DNA from: Puniceicoccaceae bacterium
GTDB taxonomy: Bacteria; Verrucomicrobiota; Verrucomicrobiia; Opitutales; Coraliomargaritaceae
Length of the DNA stretch: 64,000 nucleotides
NCBI GenBank assembly: GCA_018402305.1
Contig: JAGYJE010000011.1
Location: 37,127 to 101,126 of the forward strand
Direction of reading: 5' to 3'
Shown: positions 18,636 through 26,419 of the stretch, piece after piece
Numbering within the stretch: the first letter of the stretch is position 1
Layout of the letters: each line of letters opens with the position of its first letter
Position numbers and translations under genes: made by a program
Notes under the pieces: generated by a model
What the model was told of the DNA's origin: nothing
What the model saw: only the letters and a program-made list of their open reading frames with translations
Databases searched by the model: none

Positions 18636-18788
18636 CTACGGCCCGGTATTTGTCTTGATCAGTTCAACTGGGTTCTCACCCGCGATTTTGATCAGGACGG
18701 TCCATGCGCTGATCACGAGAAGAAAGGCCAGAATGACGGGAATCCATAGTGACCAGGCGAATTTGCGTTGTTTGCCCCGCTTAGTCAT
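18636..18788 (-). CDS. 50-aa single-helix membrane peptide in the ccoH position
   Basis: Short gene reading MTKRGKQRKFAWSLWIPV, then ILAFLLVISAWTVLIKIAG, then ENPVELIKTNTGP and a TAG stop. A basic N-terminus precedes one transmembrane helix (about residues 13-37), so topology is probably N-in. The start overlaps the ccoG stop as ATGA and 69 bp separate it from ccoI. This is where ccoH/fixH stands in ccoGHIS operons, but FixH is about 150 aa with a periplasmic domain, which is absent. It may be a minimal CcoH, a shortened remnant, or an unrelated small subunit. Frame, coupling and hydrophobicity argue that it is translated. Confidence 0.7.
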   Translation of the reverse strand: MTKRGKQRKFAWSLWIPVILAFLLVISAWTVLIKIAGENPVELIKTNTGP

Positions 18789-20188
18789 GGTGCCTCCTGC
18801 TTTAAGAGCTGAGGGGCGGGTCCGAGGAATTCAGCCTCGCGACTGAGCACATCCTGACCGGATGGGTTGACCAGTGTGAACTCCAGTGGAAACCGGCCCG
18901 CATAGTTCTCCCGCGCGACACTGATGATGACAGGACGCACTTCTTCACCTAAGGGCGGGACGGTGATGCCCTCTTCATTGCCTTCCATGGTGAAGCCCTG
19001 TTCGCTGGCGACGGCTTTGAGTATAAAGGTCTTCGGCTCGTTGCTTTTGTTGATCACGCGAACCATGTATTGATTGCGCACCGAGGTATCCGTCACATAG
19101 TAGGGGCTCCCCGTCATTCGCACGATGTTCATGTTTGCGCTACGCAGCTGCATGGCTGAAAGTGTGAAAGCCGTCGCGCCAGCGAGCATGAGGGCCCCGT
19201 AGATGAAGATGCGCGGACGGATCACGCGGCGCTTTTTACCGTCGAGGCCTGTTTGCGAATCGTAGCGGATAAGGCCTTTCGGTCGGTTAAGCTTGCTCAT
19301 TATTGTATCGCACGCGTCGATACAATTCGCGCAGCCAACGCACTCCATTTGTAAGCCCTGTCGAATATCAATCCCTGTGGGACAGACTTGAACGCAGCGG
19401 TAGCAGTTGATGCAGTCACCAAACCCGGCTTTTGTGGCGGGTCCCCGGGGTTCGCCCCGTTTTTCATCGTAGCCGATGATTAGGGAGTCGTCGTCGATAA
19501 GTGCGGATTGGAGCCGTCCGTAAGGACAAATGATCAAGCAAAGCTGCTCGCGAAACCAGGCGAAGTTGAAATAGATGATGGCGGTCGCAACAAACATGAA
19601 GACAAATGCGCCCCAATGCTCCGTCGGGCTTGATGTCATCCATTGGTAGAGTTCCGGGATCGAAACGAAGTAGGCGAGGAAAAGGTGAGCGATCGCTGCT
19701 GAGATCAGAATGAAGATGCCGTTTTTGGTCAGGCGTTTAGTGATCTTTGAAGAATCCCAGGGTGCTGTATCCAGCTTGCGCCGCGCAGTGGCGTCGCCCT
19801 CGATCCAGCGCTCAATCCGGCGGTAGACATGCTCCAAAAAAACCGTGTGTGGACAGGCCCAACCACACCAGATTCGCCCGAAGAGTGCGGTCACAAAGAA
19901 GAGGGAAAAGCCCAGTCCGGTGATAAAGAAAAAGGCCATCCAGAGATCCTGCGCGGCGAAGGTAAGCCCGAACAAGTGAAAGCGCCGGTTGATTACATCG
20001 AGGAAAACCGCTGGGTGACCGTTAATGGGTATCCATGGAAGCGACACGTAAATCCCGATCAAAAGCAGGGCAAAGACGCGCCGCCAACGCGTGAAAAAGC
20101 CTTTTACATCCGCAGGGTGGATGAAGAAGCGCGAGCCATCCTGATTGATGGTCGTGGGTGTGTGCTTACTGGGACGTGATGGTTTCAT
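18785..20188 (-). CDS. ccoG: cbb3 oxidase accessory iron-sulfur protein
   Basis: About 467-aa membrane protein of the CcoG/FixG/RdxA family, required for maturation (copper reduction) of cbb3 oxidase. Four to five helices in the N-terminal half include the conserved GRIWCGWACPHTVFLE block. Two ferredoxin-like 4Fe-4S motifs follow: GDCINCYRCVQVCPTGIDI and MECVGCANCIDACDTIM. The C-terminal third is an Ig-like periplasmic domain (YMVRVINKSNEPKTFIL). The ATG at 20188 is preferred to a TTG at 20200. Same strand and order as the oxidase genes; downstream it is coupled to the 50-aa peptide. Confidence 0.94.
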   Translation of the reverse strand: MKPSRPSKHTPTTINQDGSRFFIHPADVKGFFTRWRRVFALLLIGIYVSLPWIPINGHPAVFLDVINRRFHLFGLTFAAQDLWMAFFFITGLGFSLFFVTALFGRIWCGWACPHTVFLEHVYRRIERWIEGDATARRKLDTAPWDSSKITKRLTKNGIFILISAAIAHLFLAYFVSIPELYQWMTSSPTEHWGAFVFMFVATAIIYFNFAWFREQLCLIICPYGRLQSALIDDDSLIIGYDEKRGEPRGPATKAGFGDCINCYRCVQVCPTGIDIRQGLQMECVGCANCIDACDTIMSKLNRPKGLIRYDSQTGLDGKKRRVIRPRIFIYGALMLAGATAFTLSAMQLRSANMNIVRMTGSPYYVTDTSVRNQYMVRVINKSNEPKTFILKAVASEQGFTMEGNEEGITVPPLGEEVRPVIISVARENYAGRFPLEFTLVNPSGQDVLSREAEFLGPAPQLLKQEAP

Positions 20189-20199
20189 GGGGGACGTCA

Positions 20200-20304
20200 A
20201 AATCCAACGTTAAATGTTGAATGTTTTGGATCTTTCAGCGCGTGATTTTAATTCAAATTTTGGTATTCGATGTTCGACGTTGGATGTTCAACGTTCGACG
20301 TTCA
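20200..20304. repeat. GTTGGATGTTCAACGTTCGA word repeat between ccoP and ccoG
   Basis: AT-richer stretch of permuted words (AATCCAACGTTAAATGTTGAA at the left, GTTCGACGTTGGATGTTCAA at the right) with inverted arms. The right arm runs into the end of ccoP and encodes its last residues and stop codon. The same word family is inserted in the M3 oligopeptidase gene at 41959-42057 and 42236-42254. Confidence 0.75.
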
Positions 20305-20869
20305 CCAGTTCCGGGTTTTCGCTGAGCACGTAGGCCACGATCTCGGCGACGCGCTTCTGCCCGAGTAGGGTCTCCCAGGGTTGCATGCCTTTTTCCGGAA
20401 AGCCATCGGCTACGCTGACGTAGATTTCCGAAGGGCTCGAACCATGGATCCATTCGTCGTCGACGAGGTTGAAGCCGATGCCGCCCTGCAGGTTCGCCCC
20501 ATGGCAGGCCGCGCAGTTCGCTTCGTAGCTGCTTTTCCCGGCAGAAACGAAGCTCTGGTTCGAAGCCATCTCGTAGAAGAGGGCGTCGTCGGTCACGTCG
20601 ATGGAGCTCGCCAGACGCGCTGTCGCCACGGCCTCAAGTTTCGCTTCCAACCGCTCGTCGATGCCGCCGGTGAAACTGCGATCATCGATGACGACCCAGT
20701 AAATAATCGAGTAGATGATGACGCCGAATAGGATGATCAACCACCACATGGGCAGACGCTGGTCGTATTCACGAATGCCATCCACCACATGGTCACGCAG
20801 GATGACGCCCTCGGGCAGGTCTTCCTCGGTGACGTCTTCCGGTTTGTTGTGTTCAAGTCCGTGCTTCAT
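20288..20869 (-). CDS. ccoP: cbb3 oxidase subunit III, monohaem cytochrome c
   Basis: 193-aa electron-entry subunit. An N-terminal membrane helix lies at about 41-62 (MWWLIILFGVIIYSIIYWVV), preceded by DHVVDGIREYDQRLPMWW, the conserved CcoP N-terminus. A single haem c motif CAACH is at 119-123 with a Met ligand in EKGMQPWE. Classical proteobacterial CcoP is about 300 aa and dihaem, so this is the short one-haem form. Its ATG overlaps the ccoQ stop by 4 bases. The last five residues (VNVER) and the stop codon are written by a dispersed repeat, so the native C-terminus may have been slightly different. Confidence 0.92.
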   Translation of the reverse strand: MKHGLEHNKPEDVTEEDLPEGVILRDHVVDGIREYDQRLPMWWLIILFGVIIYSIIYWVVIDDRSFTGGIDERLEAKLEAVATARLASSIDVTDDALFYEMASNQSFVSAGKSSYEANCAACHGANLQGGIGFNLVDDEWIHGSSPSEIYVSVADGFPEKGMQPWETLLGQKRVAEIVAYVLSENPELVNVER

Positions 20870-21051
20870 GCTTTGTTCTGGTGGGTTGTTGAGTGATCGT
20901 CGTCCAAGGGTAAATTCCCCATTCGCTGAACTTTATCCTTTTTCATGAAAAGGGCGCGCAGGCTGATAGCCAGAAACACAGAGAAGGTTAACCAAAAGGA
21001 GATGATGGGGATATAGCTGGCCCAGTCTTCGTAGATGATTCGCTTAAACAT
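20866..21051 (-). CDS. ccoQ: cbb3 oxidase subunit CcoQ
   Basis: 61-aa small membrane subunit (CcoQ/FixQ) that stabilises the oxidase core. One transmembrane helix at about 12-34 (SYIPIISFWLTFSVFLAISL), then a charged tail with KKDKVQRMGNLPLDDD; the 'MGNLPLDD' ending is typical of CcoQ. Between ccoNO (32 bp upstream) and ccoP (4-base overlap). Confidence 0.88.
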   Translation of the reverse strand: MFKRIIYEDWASYIPIISFWLTFSVFLAISLRALFMKKDKVQRMGNLPLDDDHSTTHQNKA

Positions 21052-21083
21052 GATGGTATGGGTTGGGTTTTAAAAGTGGATGC

Positions 21084-23483
21084 CTAGCGAGCGGCGGTGA
21101 GCTCGCTGGTTTCCTGGGCCTCGGGTGCTTCGATCTCCTCGCCGGATTCGCGATAGGCTCCGAGTTTTTGTAGATAGGCGATGAGGGCCACGATTTCCTT
21201 TTCGGGCTCAACGAAGGCGCCCTTCTCGGCAAGTCGCGCGACGATCTCGGCGGCTTGCGCGTCGACTTCGGCTTGAATGTCCTCTTCGGATATATCAATC
21301 GGGTAAGGCACACCGAGCATGCGCATCGCATTGATCTTGCTCGGTAGCTGGCTGACTTTTGTTTCTTTTTCAAAAAGCCACGGGTAGTTGGGCATGTTCG
21401 AGCCGGGTGAAACGCTGCGCGCGTCCTGCATGTGATAGAAGTGCCAATCGTCTGAGCGCTTACCGCCTTCTCGGGCGAGGTCGGGGCCGGTGCGCTTGGA
21501 GCCCCACTGGAAGGGGAAGTCGTAAATCGACTCACCCAAGTGCGAGTAATCCCCATAGCGCAGAACCTCCGGAACCATTGTGCGGATCATCTGTGAATGG
21601 CAGTTGTAGCAGCCCTCGCTCACGTAGATATCCCGCCCGGCTAACTCGAGGGGGGTGTAGGGAATCTGGATACGGCCCTCAATATTATCGGCGCGCTGAA
21701 CCGTCACGGTGGGTATGATTTGTATGGCCCCACCGATCGCTGCTGCGATGATTGTTAGCGCGGTGAAAGCAAAGGAATGGTCGAGTAGTTTCTCATACCA
21801 CACGGTCCAGGCCACTTTGCTGAATTCAAAGTGGGCGATGGCTCCGACGCTGACAAAGATCGTCATCAGCATGCCGAAGATAAAGAGAGCACCGTTGCTG
21901 AAAATCGTCACACAAACAAAGAAGATGAGAAGGAAGGCATAGATGACCGGCGCGTTTAAAAATGAGCGAAAACCTTGTTTCGGGTGCTGCACCATTTCCT
22001 CCATGGCGGAGTTGCCGATTTCGACCGTTCCATTGACGGCTTCGCCGGATCGTGCGGTTTTCCAAATATTGAAGGCCATCAATCCAAAGCCGAACAAGTA
22101 GAGGCCTCCGCCAATCGCCCGGAAGAGCATGACCGGGCGGATCGCTTGCAGTGTGTCGAGGAAGTTTGGATACTGTAGAAGCGTCCCGCCCTCCGCTGTC
22201 GCATTCAGCATGAGGCCCTGGGTGATTCCCGAAACCCACATGGAGGCGACATAGAGAAGAATACCGACCATGCCCATCCAGAAGTGCGCGTTGGCCATGG
22301 CTGTTGAGTATAGTTTGGTATTCCAGAGGCGCGGGGCCAGCCAGTAGAACATGCCGGCCGCAAGGAAGCCGTTCCAGCCGAGGGTGCCCCCATGCACATG
22401 GCCGATCGTCCAATCGGTGTAGTGGGAGAGTGCGTTAACCGCTTTGATCGAGAGCAGGGGGCCCTCAAAAGTAGCCATGCCGTAGAAGGTAACCGCCGCT
22501 GCAAAGAATTTGACGACCGGATCAGTCAGCAATTTATCCCAGGCGCCCCGTAGAGTAAGGAGCCCGTTCAGCATGCCCGCCCAGGAGGGTGCCCAAAGCA
22601 TTAGCGAGAATATCATGCCGAGGGATTGCAGCCACTCGGGGAGCGATGTGTTGAGCAAATGGTGAGGGCCGGCCCAGATGTAAATAAAGACCAGCGACCA
22701 GAAGTGGATAACCGAGAGCCTGTAGGAATAGACCGGGCGGTTGACCGACTTCGGGACGAAGTAATACATGATGCCCAACATCGGCGTGGTCAGGAAGAAG
22801 GCGACGGCGTTGTGCCCATACCACCACTGCACCAGGGCATCCTGAACGCCGCCGAAGATTGGGTAGCTGTGCGTGAAGCTGGTCGGAATCGAGAGGTGAT
22901 TGACGACATAGAGCATCGTGATCGTCACAATCGTGGCGATGTAGAACCAAAGGCCCACGTAGAGGGAGCGCTCGTTGCGTTTCGCCAGGGTCCAGAAGAA
23001 GTTTGCCGCAAACACCAGCCAGATGACCGCGACGAGAATGTTGATCGGCCAAATCAGCTCGGCGTATTCCTTGCCGCGCGTGTAACCGGCGGGGAGGGTA
23101 ATCGCAGCGCAAACAATGATGAACTGCCAGCCCCAAAAGTTGATCTTACTCAGCAAATCCGAAGCCATCCGCACCCTGCAGAGCCGCTGTGTCGAGTAGT
23201 AGACCCCAGCAAACATCATGTTGCCAACAAAGGCGAAAACCGCTGCATTCGTGTGTAAGGGGCGCAGGCGACCAAAGGTTAGGAATTCGACACCCTCGCT
23301 CTTGAGCCAGCCGAAGGTGATCCACTCCAGGAATTTGCCGTTCATCTGCCAGTAGTTTAGCTGGAAGGCGATGAGCACGCCGACACCCAGGCCGACCAGC
23401 CCCCAGAAAATGGAGGCGATCATGAATTTTCTTACGGAATCGTCGTCGTAGACGATTGTAGTGGTCGAGTTGTTTGTAGTCAT
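21084..23483 (-). CDS. ccoNO: fused cbb3 oxidase subunits I and II (CcoN-CcoO)
   Basis: 799-aa fusion of the catalytic haem-copper subunit and the membrane-bound monohaem cytochrome. Residues to about 480 are CcoN: twelve-helix core with RPLHTNAAVFAFVGNMM, YTRGKEYAEL, WWYGHNAVAFFLTTPMLG (active-site His), FYGMATFEGPLLSIKAVN and HYTDWTIGHVHGGTLGWNG. After a linker and an extra helix (to about 590) comes CcoO with haem motif CYNCH near residue 625 and HFYHMQDARSVSPGSNMP with the axial Met. The tail holds EKEIVALIAYLQKLG, the usual CcoO ending. The enzyme is a high-affinity terminal oxidase for low oxygen. Fusions of ccoN and ccoO are known outside Proteobacteria. Confidence 0.95.
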   Translation of the reverse strand: MTTNNSTTTIVYDDDSVRKFMIASIFWGLVGLGVGVLIAFQLNYWQMNGKFLEWITFGWLKSEGVEFLTFGRLRPLHTNAAVFAFVGNMMFAGVYYSTQRLCRVRMASDLLSKINFWGWQFIIVCAAITLPAGYTRGKEYAELIWPINILVAVIWLVFAANFFWTLAKRNERSLYVGLWFYIATIVTITMLYVVNHLSIPTSFTHSYPIFGGVQDALVQWWYGHNAVAFFLTTPMLGIMYYFVPKSVNRPVYSYRLSVIHFWSLVFIYIWAGPHHLLNTSLPEWLQSLGMIFSLMLWAPSWAGMLNGLLTLRGAWDKLLTDPVVKFFAAAVTFYGMATFEGPLLSIKAVNALSHYTDWTIGHVHGGTLGWNGFLAAGMFYWLAPRLWNTKLYSTAMANAHFWMGMVGILLYVASMWVSGITQGLMLNATAEGGTLLQYPNFLDTLQAIRPVMLFRAIGGGLYLFGFGLMAFNIWKTARSGEAVNGTVEIGNSAMEEMVQHPKQGFRSFLNAPVIYAFLLIFFVCVTIFSNGALFIFGMLMTIFVSVGAIAHFEFSKVAWTVWYEKLLDHSFAFTALTIIAAAIGGAIQIIPTVTVQRADNIEGRIQIPYTPLELAGRDIYVSEGCYNCHSQMIRTMVPEVLRYGDYSHLGESIYDFPFQWGSKRTGPDLAREGGKRSDDWHFYHMQDARSVSPGSNMPNYPWLFEKETKVSQLPSKINAMRMLGVPYPIDISEEDIQAEVDAQAAEIVARLAEKGAFVEPEKEIVALIAYLQKLGAYRESGEEIEAPEAQETSELTAAR

Positions 23484-23503
23484 CTGGGTAAAAAGTAGTC
23501 TCG

Positions 23504-23665
23504 TTATCGGTGCAGTGCGCTTTGCGGGGCTTCCTTATCAAATGGGCGGAGTGCGTCCTGTTCAGGGGAGCTGAGGCCTTGAGTGCGCCGCTCACGGATG
23601 AAGAAAAGCAAGAAAAGCGATGCCAGCAGCAGGCTCAAAAAGACGGTCAAAATTAAAACATTCAT
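23504..23665 (-). CDS. ccoS: cbb3 oxidase maturation protein CcoS
   Basis: 53-aa protein starting MNVLILTVFLSLLLASLF, a single N-terminal transmembrane helix, then FFIRERRTQGLSSPEQDAL. Short length, the MNVL start, the one helix and a D-rich or E-rich tail are characteristic of CcoS, needed for cofactor insertion into cbb3 oxidase. Its start overlaps the stop of the upstream Cys-rich gene as ATGA (23662-23665), and ccoNO begins 20 bp downstream. Confidence 0.85.
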   Translation of the reverse strand: MNVLILTVFLSLLLASLFLLFFIRERRTQGLSSPEQDALRPFDKEAPQSALHR

Positions 23666-24150
23666 AGTTGCGGGAGGTGTTGAGTGACAAAGGGGCAGTC
23701 ATTGCGTGTTTTCCGATGGGGGCAGAGCTCGACCTCCCGGCCGAAAAAACCGGAGAGCGCTTGATTGATGAGGTCTTTGCTACACTCCCGATCAAGCGCG
23801 TTGAATTCGTGTTCGGTATCCCAGCTTGAGTCAAAGACGCTCATGAAACCTTTGAGGCCCGAGTCGTGCAGTTCCATGCAGACGCGCCCGCCAAAGCAGC
23901 GCTCCTTGCACTCGCAGGTAATGCCGAGAAAAGTGTCGAGATGGGCGCGGACAGTCTGCACGGGTCGGGCGGGTTTGTTTCTCAGAATATCGAGAACCGA
24001 GTCGAAAGCGCCTGCGAGAAATGCATAGGGCACGACACCCTCCTCTGTGCCGATGGATCCTGTTGGGGCGGGGACTTCAATCTCGGTCAGCCAGTTTTCA
24101 ATGATCTGATCGCGGTTGTCTTCAAGGTAGCTGACGAGTCGTGTATGCAT
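23662..24150 (-). CDS. Cys-rich 162-aa protein leading the cbb3 operon
   Basis: Not recognised as a named family. Residues 1-60 look helical (LVSYLEDNRDQIIENWLTEI, similar in style to the RsbR-type N-terminal helical domain). The middle has a tight cluster, Cys79-x-Cys81-x3-Cys85 and Cys91 (CECKERCFGGRVC). Cys123, Cys143 and Cys152 follow, the last two in ELCPHRKTRNDCPF. Seven cysteines in a cytoplasmic-looking protein (no signal, no membrane helix) suggest metal or Fe-S binding or thiol redox sensing. It is the first gene of the operon, coupled to ccoS, and divergent from the PocR-AraC regulator, so a sensory or maturation role for the oxidase is the reasonable guess. Confidence 0.75.
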   Translation of the reverse strand: MHTRLVSYLEDNRDQIIENWLTEIEVPAPTGSIGTEEGVVPYAFLAGAFDSVLDILRNKPARPVQTVRAHLDTFLGITCECKERCFGGRVCMELHDSGLKGFMSVFDSSWDTEHEFNALDRECSKDLINQALSGFFGREVELCPHRKTRNDCPFVTQHLPQL

Positions 24151-24187
24151 GGCTTGATTATTGCAGACCCAGCCCTAGGCTGTCTCA

Positions 24188-24220
24188 GCATATTCGGCAC
24201 AAGCCTGCGCATATTCGGCA
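24188..24220. promoter_or_regulatory. two direct repeats GCATATTCGGCA, 21 bp apart
   Basis: Identical 12-mers at 24188-24199 and 24209-24220, exactly 21 bp start to start (two helical turns), in the 96-bp divergent region between the Cys-rich gene and the AraC-type regulator. Two tandem sites on the same DNA face are the classical layout bound by a dimer of AraC-type activators. They lie 27-59 bp from the regulator's ATG and 38-70 bp from the cbb3 operon's first start codon. Confidence 0.75.
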
Positions 24221-24246
24221 AAAACTGGATTTTTACCCCATTCCCA

Positions 24247-25155
24247 ATGTCCCAAGACAGTATTCATTTAACCGACGACACAGCTCAAAGCCGAGACGCC
24301 GCAACATCGCTTCTCAGTGAGACGCAGCTGTTTAAAGATTACGAAAAAGCCTTTCTCGAAGCCACCGGGTTGCCCCTGGCCATACGACCCGCCAAGTCAT
24401 ATCGTTCGGCTTTGCAGAAGCAGGAAGGTGGGAATCCTTTCTGTATGCTGCTCGCGCGCACGAATGCCGGCTGCGCCAACTGCCTGAAAATGCAGGCCGA
24501 TTTAGAAAGGGAGGCAGGGATGGAGCCGAAATCGCTGCACTGCTTCGCGGGCCTTTGTGATAGCGCAGTGCCAATTCGGGTGGGTGGGGAGCTCATCGCC
24601 TTTTTGCAAACCGGGCAAATTTTGCTGCACCAGCCGAATCAGGAAGAGTTTAGCCGCACGACACGACAATTGTTGGCCTGGGGGAGCGAGGTTAATTTAA
24701 AGGCACTCGAAGAAGCTTACTTTCAGACGAAAGTCCTCGATGAGACGCAATATGGGGCCATGCTTCGGTTGTTGGCGACTTTTGCCGAGCATTTGGCGAC
24801 CATCAGCAACAGCATCGAGCCGAAATCACTCGAGAAGCCAGAGCACCAAGTCGTCAGTCGGGCTAAGAAATACATAAAAGAGCGCTTTCAGGAAAAGATC
24901 ACGCTCGACGAGGCCTCGCAGGCGGTCAATGCCAGCACCCGGCACTTCTGCAAAGTATTCAAGCAAGCCACCGGCATGACGTTTACCGACTACCTCGCCC
25001 GGACCCGGGTGGAGAAAGCCAAGCAGCTCCTGCAAAATCCGCATTTACGGGTGAGTGAAATCGCCTTCGAGACCGGCTTCGAGTCCATCTCCCAATTCAA
25101 CCGCTCATTCAAGCGCATTACCGGCAAATCGCCAACCCAATACCGCGAAATGTAA
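24247..25155 (+). CDS. PocR-domain AraC-family transcriptional regulator
   Basis: 302-aa regulator. Residues about 25-170 form a PocR-type sensory domain with its conserved cysteines: CMLLARTNAGCANCLKMQ and LHCFAGLCDSAVPIRVGGE, then FLQTGQILLHQP. Residues about 205-302 are an AraC DNA-binding domain with two helix-turn-helices (KITLDEASQAVNASTRHFCK; LRVSEIAFETGFESISQFNR) ending FKRITGKSPTQYRE. The ATG at 24247 begins right before the PocR domain; an open frame extending upstream to 23866 is antisense to the Cys-rich gene and is rejected. Divergent from the cbb3 operon and next to paired direct repeats, it probably controls that operon and itself. The effector (redox state, metal or small ligand) is not known. 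Confidence 0.88.
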   Translation: MSQDSIHLTDDTAQSRDAATSLLSETQLFKDYEKAFLEATGLPLAIRPAKSYRSALQKQEGGNPFCMLLARTNAGCANCLKMQADLEREAGMEPKSLHCFAGLCDSAVPIRVGGELIAFLQTGQILLHQPNQEEFSRTTRQLLAWGSEVNLKALEEAYFQTKVLDETQYGAMLRLLATFAEHLATISNSIEPKSLEKPEHQVVSRAKKYIKERFQEKITLDEASQAVNASTRHFCKVFKQATGMTFTDYLARTRVEKAKQLLQNPHLRVSEIAFETGFESISQFNRSFKRITGKSPTQYREM

Positions 25156-25179
25156 TTGAGGGGAGAGCTTTGAGAATGG

Positions 25180-25219
25180 CAATAAATACACTGTCAATAA
25201 ATACACAGGCTATTTAAAT
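25180..25219. repeat. CAATAAATAC/ACAGGCTATTTA repeat upstream of RAYT
   Basis: A partial copy CAATAAATAC at 25180-25189 and a fuller degenerate copy at 25195-25219 (CAATAAATACACAGGCTATTTAAAT). They lie in the gap before the transposase gene. Closely related units, arranged as a tandem pair, occur at 44966-45024 with the shared lead ACTGTCAATAAA. Confidence 0.7.
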
Positions 25220-25264
25220 TAATTTTGCTTGCCTTCGGTTTGAATTTGAGCACTCGTGGGGGTC

Positions 25265-26296
25265 ATGTCTTTTTCAAAGCGAATTCCTTTTCGGGGGCGT
25301 CATTTGGTGCGGGGTCAAGCGGCGGTGTATCATGTTGTGAGCCGCACGGCTTTTGCGCGGTTTACTTTTGAGGCGGCGGAGAAGGCGCACTTCCTCCGTA
25401 TTCTTCAGAGACAAGCGGGATTTTGCGGGGTGGAGGTTCTGGCTTACTGCCTGATGAGCAACCATTTCCATTTACTGGTCAAGGTGCCGGAGCCGGGGCC
25501 GATTGGCGATGCTGAGTTGCTCCGGCGCTACCGCTTGCTTTACGGGGGCCGGACTTGCCCGCCGTCTTCACCCAGCCCAGAAGTTCTGGAGACGCTTCTG
25601 CGAAAAAACGAAACGGAGGGTCGGGAACTGAGGGAGCGTATTCTGGCCCGCATGCATGATTTGCCTGCCTTCGTGCGTGAGCTGAAGCAACGTTTCGGGA
25701 TCTGGTATAACCACCGGCACGATAATAAAGGCACTCTTTGGGCGGAGCGCTTCCGCAGCACCATTGTCGAGGCTTCTGCGGAAGCGCTTTCCACGGTGGC
25801 TGCCTACATCGACTTGAATCCGGTTCGCGCAAAGATCGTCGACGACCCGGCTGACTACCGCTTTAGCAGTTTCGGGCGCGCGGTCGGTGGGAACCGGGCG
25901 GCACGACGCGGCTATGAGGCAGTTTTCTGTCAAAAGCGCGACTGGAAAGGCCTGCTGCCGAGCTATAATCTCATCTTGTATGGCAAAGGTGAGGGACCGA
26001 AAGGTGTTCCTGGTAAGGACCTTGGACGCATCGATGCGGAAAAGGCGGCCAAAGTTCTGGATAACGGTGGGCGATTGCCGGTCTGGCAGCTTTTGCGCTG
26101 GCGGGTGCGTTATTTCAGCGATGGGACCGCCTTGGGTTCGAAGCACTTTTTGGAAAACCTGGGTAAACACTGGAATCAAGAGTCGGGTGGTTCGCGCACG
26201 CAGCATGCCTACCGCATGCGAGCGGGGGAGTGGGGTGAATTGCGTAGTTACCGAAACCTACAGATAGCCCCGGTCTCGGAGCCTGTGGTAAAGTGA
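25265..26296 (+). CDS. REP-associated tyrosine transposase (RAYT, Y1_Tnp family)
   Basis: About 343 aa, IS200-like HUH single-strand transposase domesticated for REP sequences. Seen: HVVSRTAFARFTFEAAEKAHF at the N-terminus, the HUH motif in YCLMSNHFHLLVKVPEPG, WYNHRHDNKGTLWAERFRST, and AAYIDLNPVRAKIVDDPADY with the presumed catalytic Tyr and the DLNPVRA signature of RAYTs. A C-terminal extension of about 120 residues follows YRFSSFG. It is single-copy here, without flanking IS ends, as expected for RAYTs. The ATG at 25265 is preferred over a GTG at 25256. Four REP-like hairpins with a GTGG head elsewhere in the window are its likely substrates. Confidence 0.88.
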   Translation: MSFSKRIPFRGRHLVRGQAAVYHVVSRTAFARFTFEAAEKAHFLRILQRQAGFCGVEVLAYCLMSNHFHLLVKVPEPGPIGDAELLRRYRLLYGGRTCPPSSPSPEVLETLLRKNETEGRELRERILARMHDLPAFVRELKQRFGIWYNHRHDNKGTLWAERFRSTIVEASAEALSTVAAYIDLNPVRAKIVDDPADYRFSSFGRAVGGNRAARRGYEAVFCQKRDWKGLLPSYNLILYGKGEGPKGVPGKDLGRIDAEKAAKVLDNGGRLPVWQLLRWRVRYFSDGTALGSKHFLENLGKHWNQESGGSRTQHAYRMRAGEWGELRSYRNLQIAPVSEPVVK

Positions 26297-26360
26297 TCTT
26301 CTGAACTTGCGGGAAAGATCGTTGCGCGCTCGTTCGCCTTGGCCGCAGGAGCGTTAAATT

Positions 26361-26390
26361 TTGGCAAAAGCCCCTTATGGTATTTGCCAA
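26361..26390. promoter_or_regulatory. inverted repeat TTGGCAAA/TTTGCCAA before the metallo-hydrolase gene
   Basis: Perfect 8-bp arms at 26361-26368 and 26383-26390 with a 14-base loop, 29 bp upstream of the hydrolase start. It could be an operator or a hairpin in the leader; no regulator is evident nearby and no T-tract follows. Confidence 0.4.
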
Positions 26391-26419
26391 GGGTTTGATT
26401 CGGCGGCATCCAATCGATC

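Noticed and set aside
24154..24167. FNR box before the cbb3 operon
   Set aside because: Only the half-site TTGAT is present; the second half (GCAGA) does not match ATCAA.
23866..24246. Upstream extension of the AraC-type regulator to 429 aa
   Set aside because: It is antisense to the Cys-rich gene, crosses the divergent promoter and the direct repeats, and the family N-terminus fits ATG 24247.
25256..26296. Complete IS200-type insertion sequence
   Set aside because: No terminal hairpins or target features flank the gene; motifs fit a single-copy RAYT rather than an active IS.
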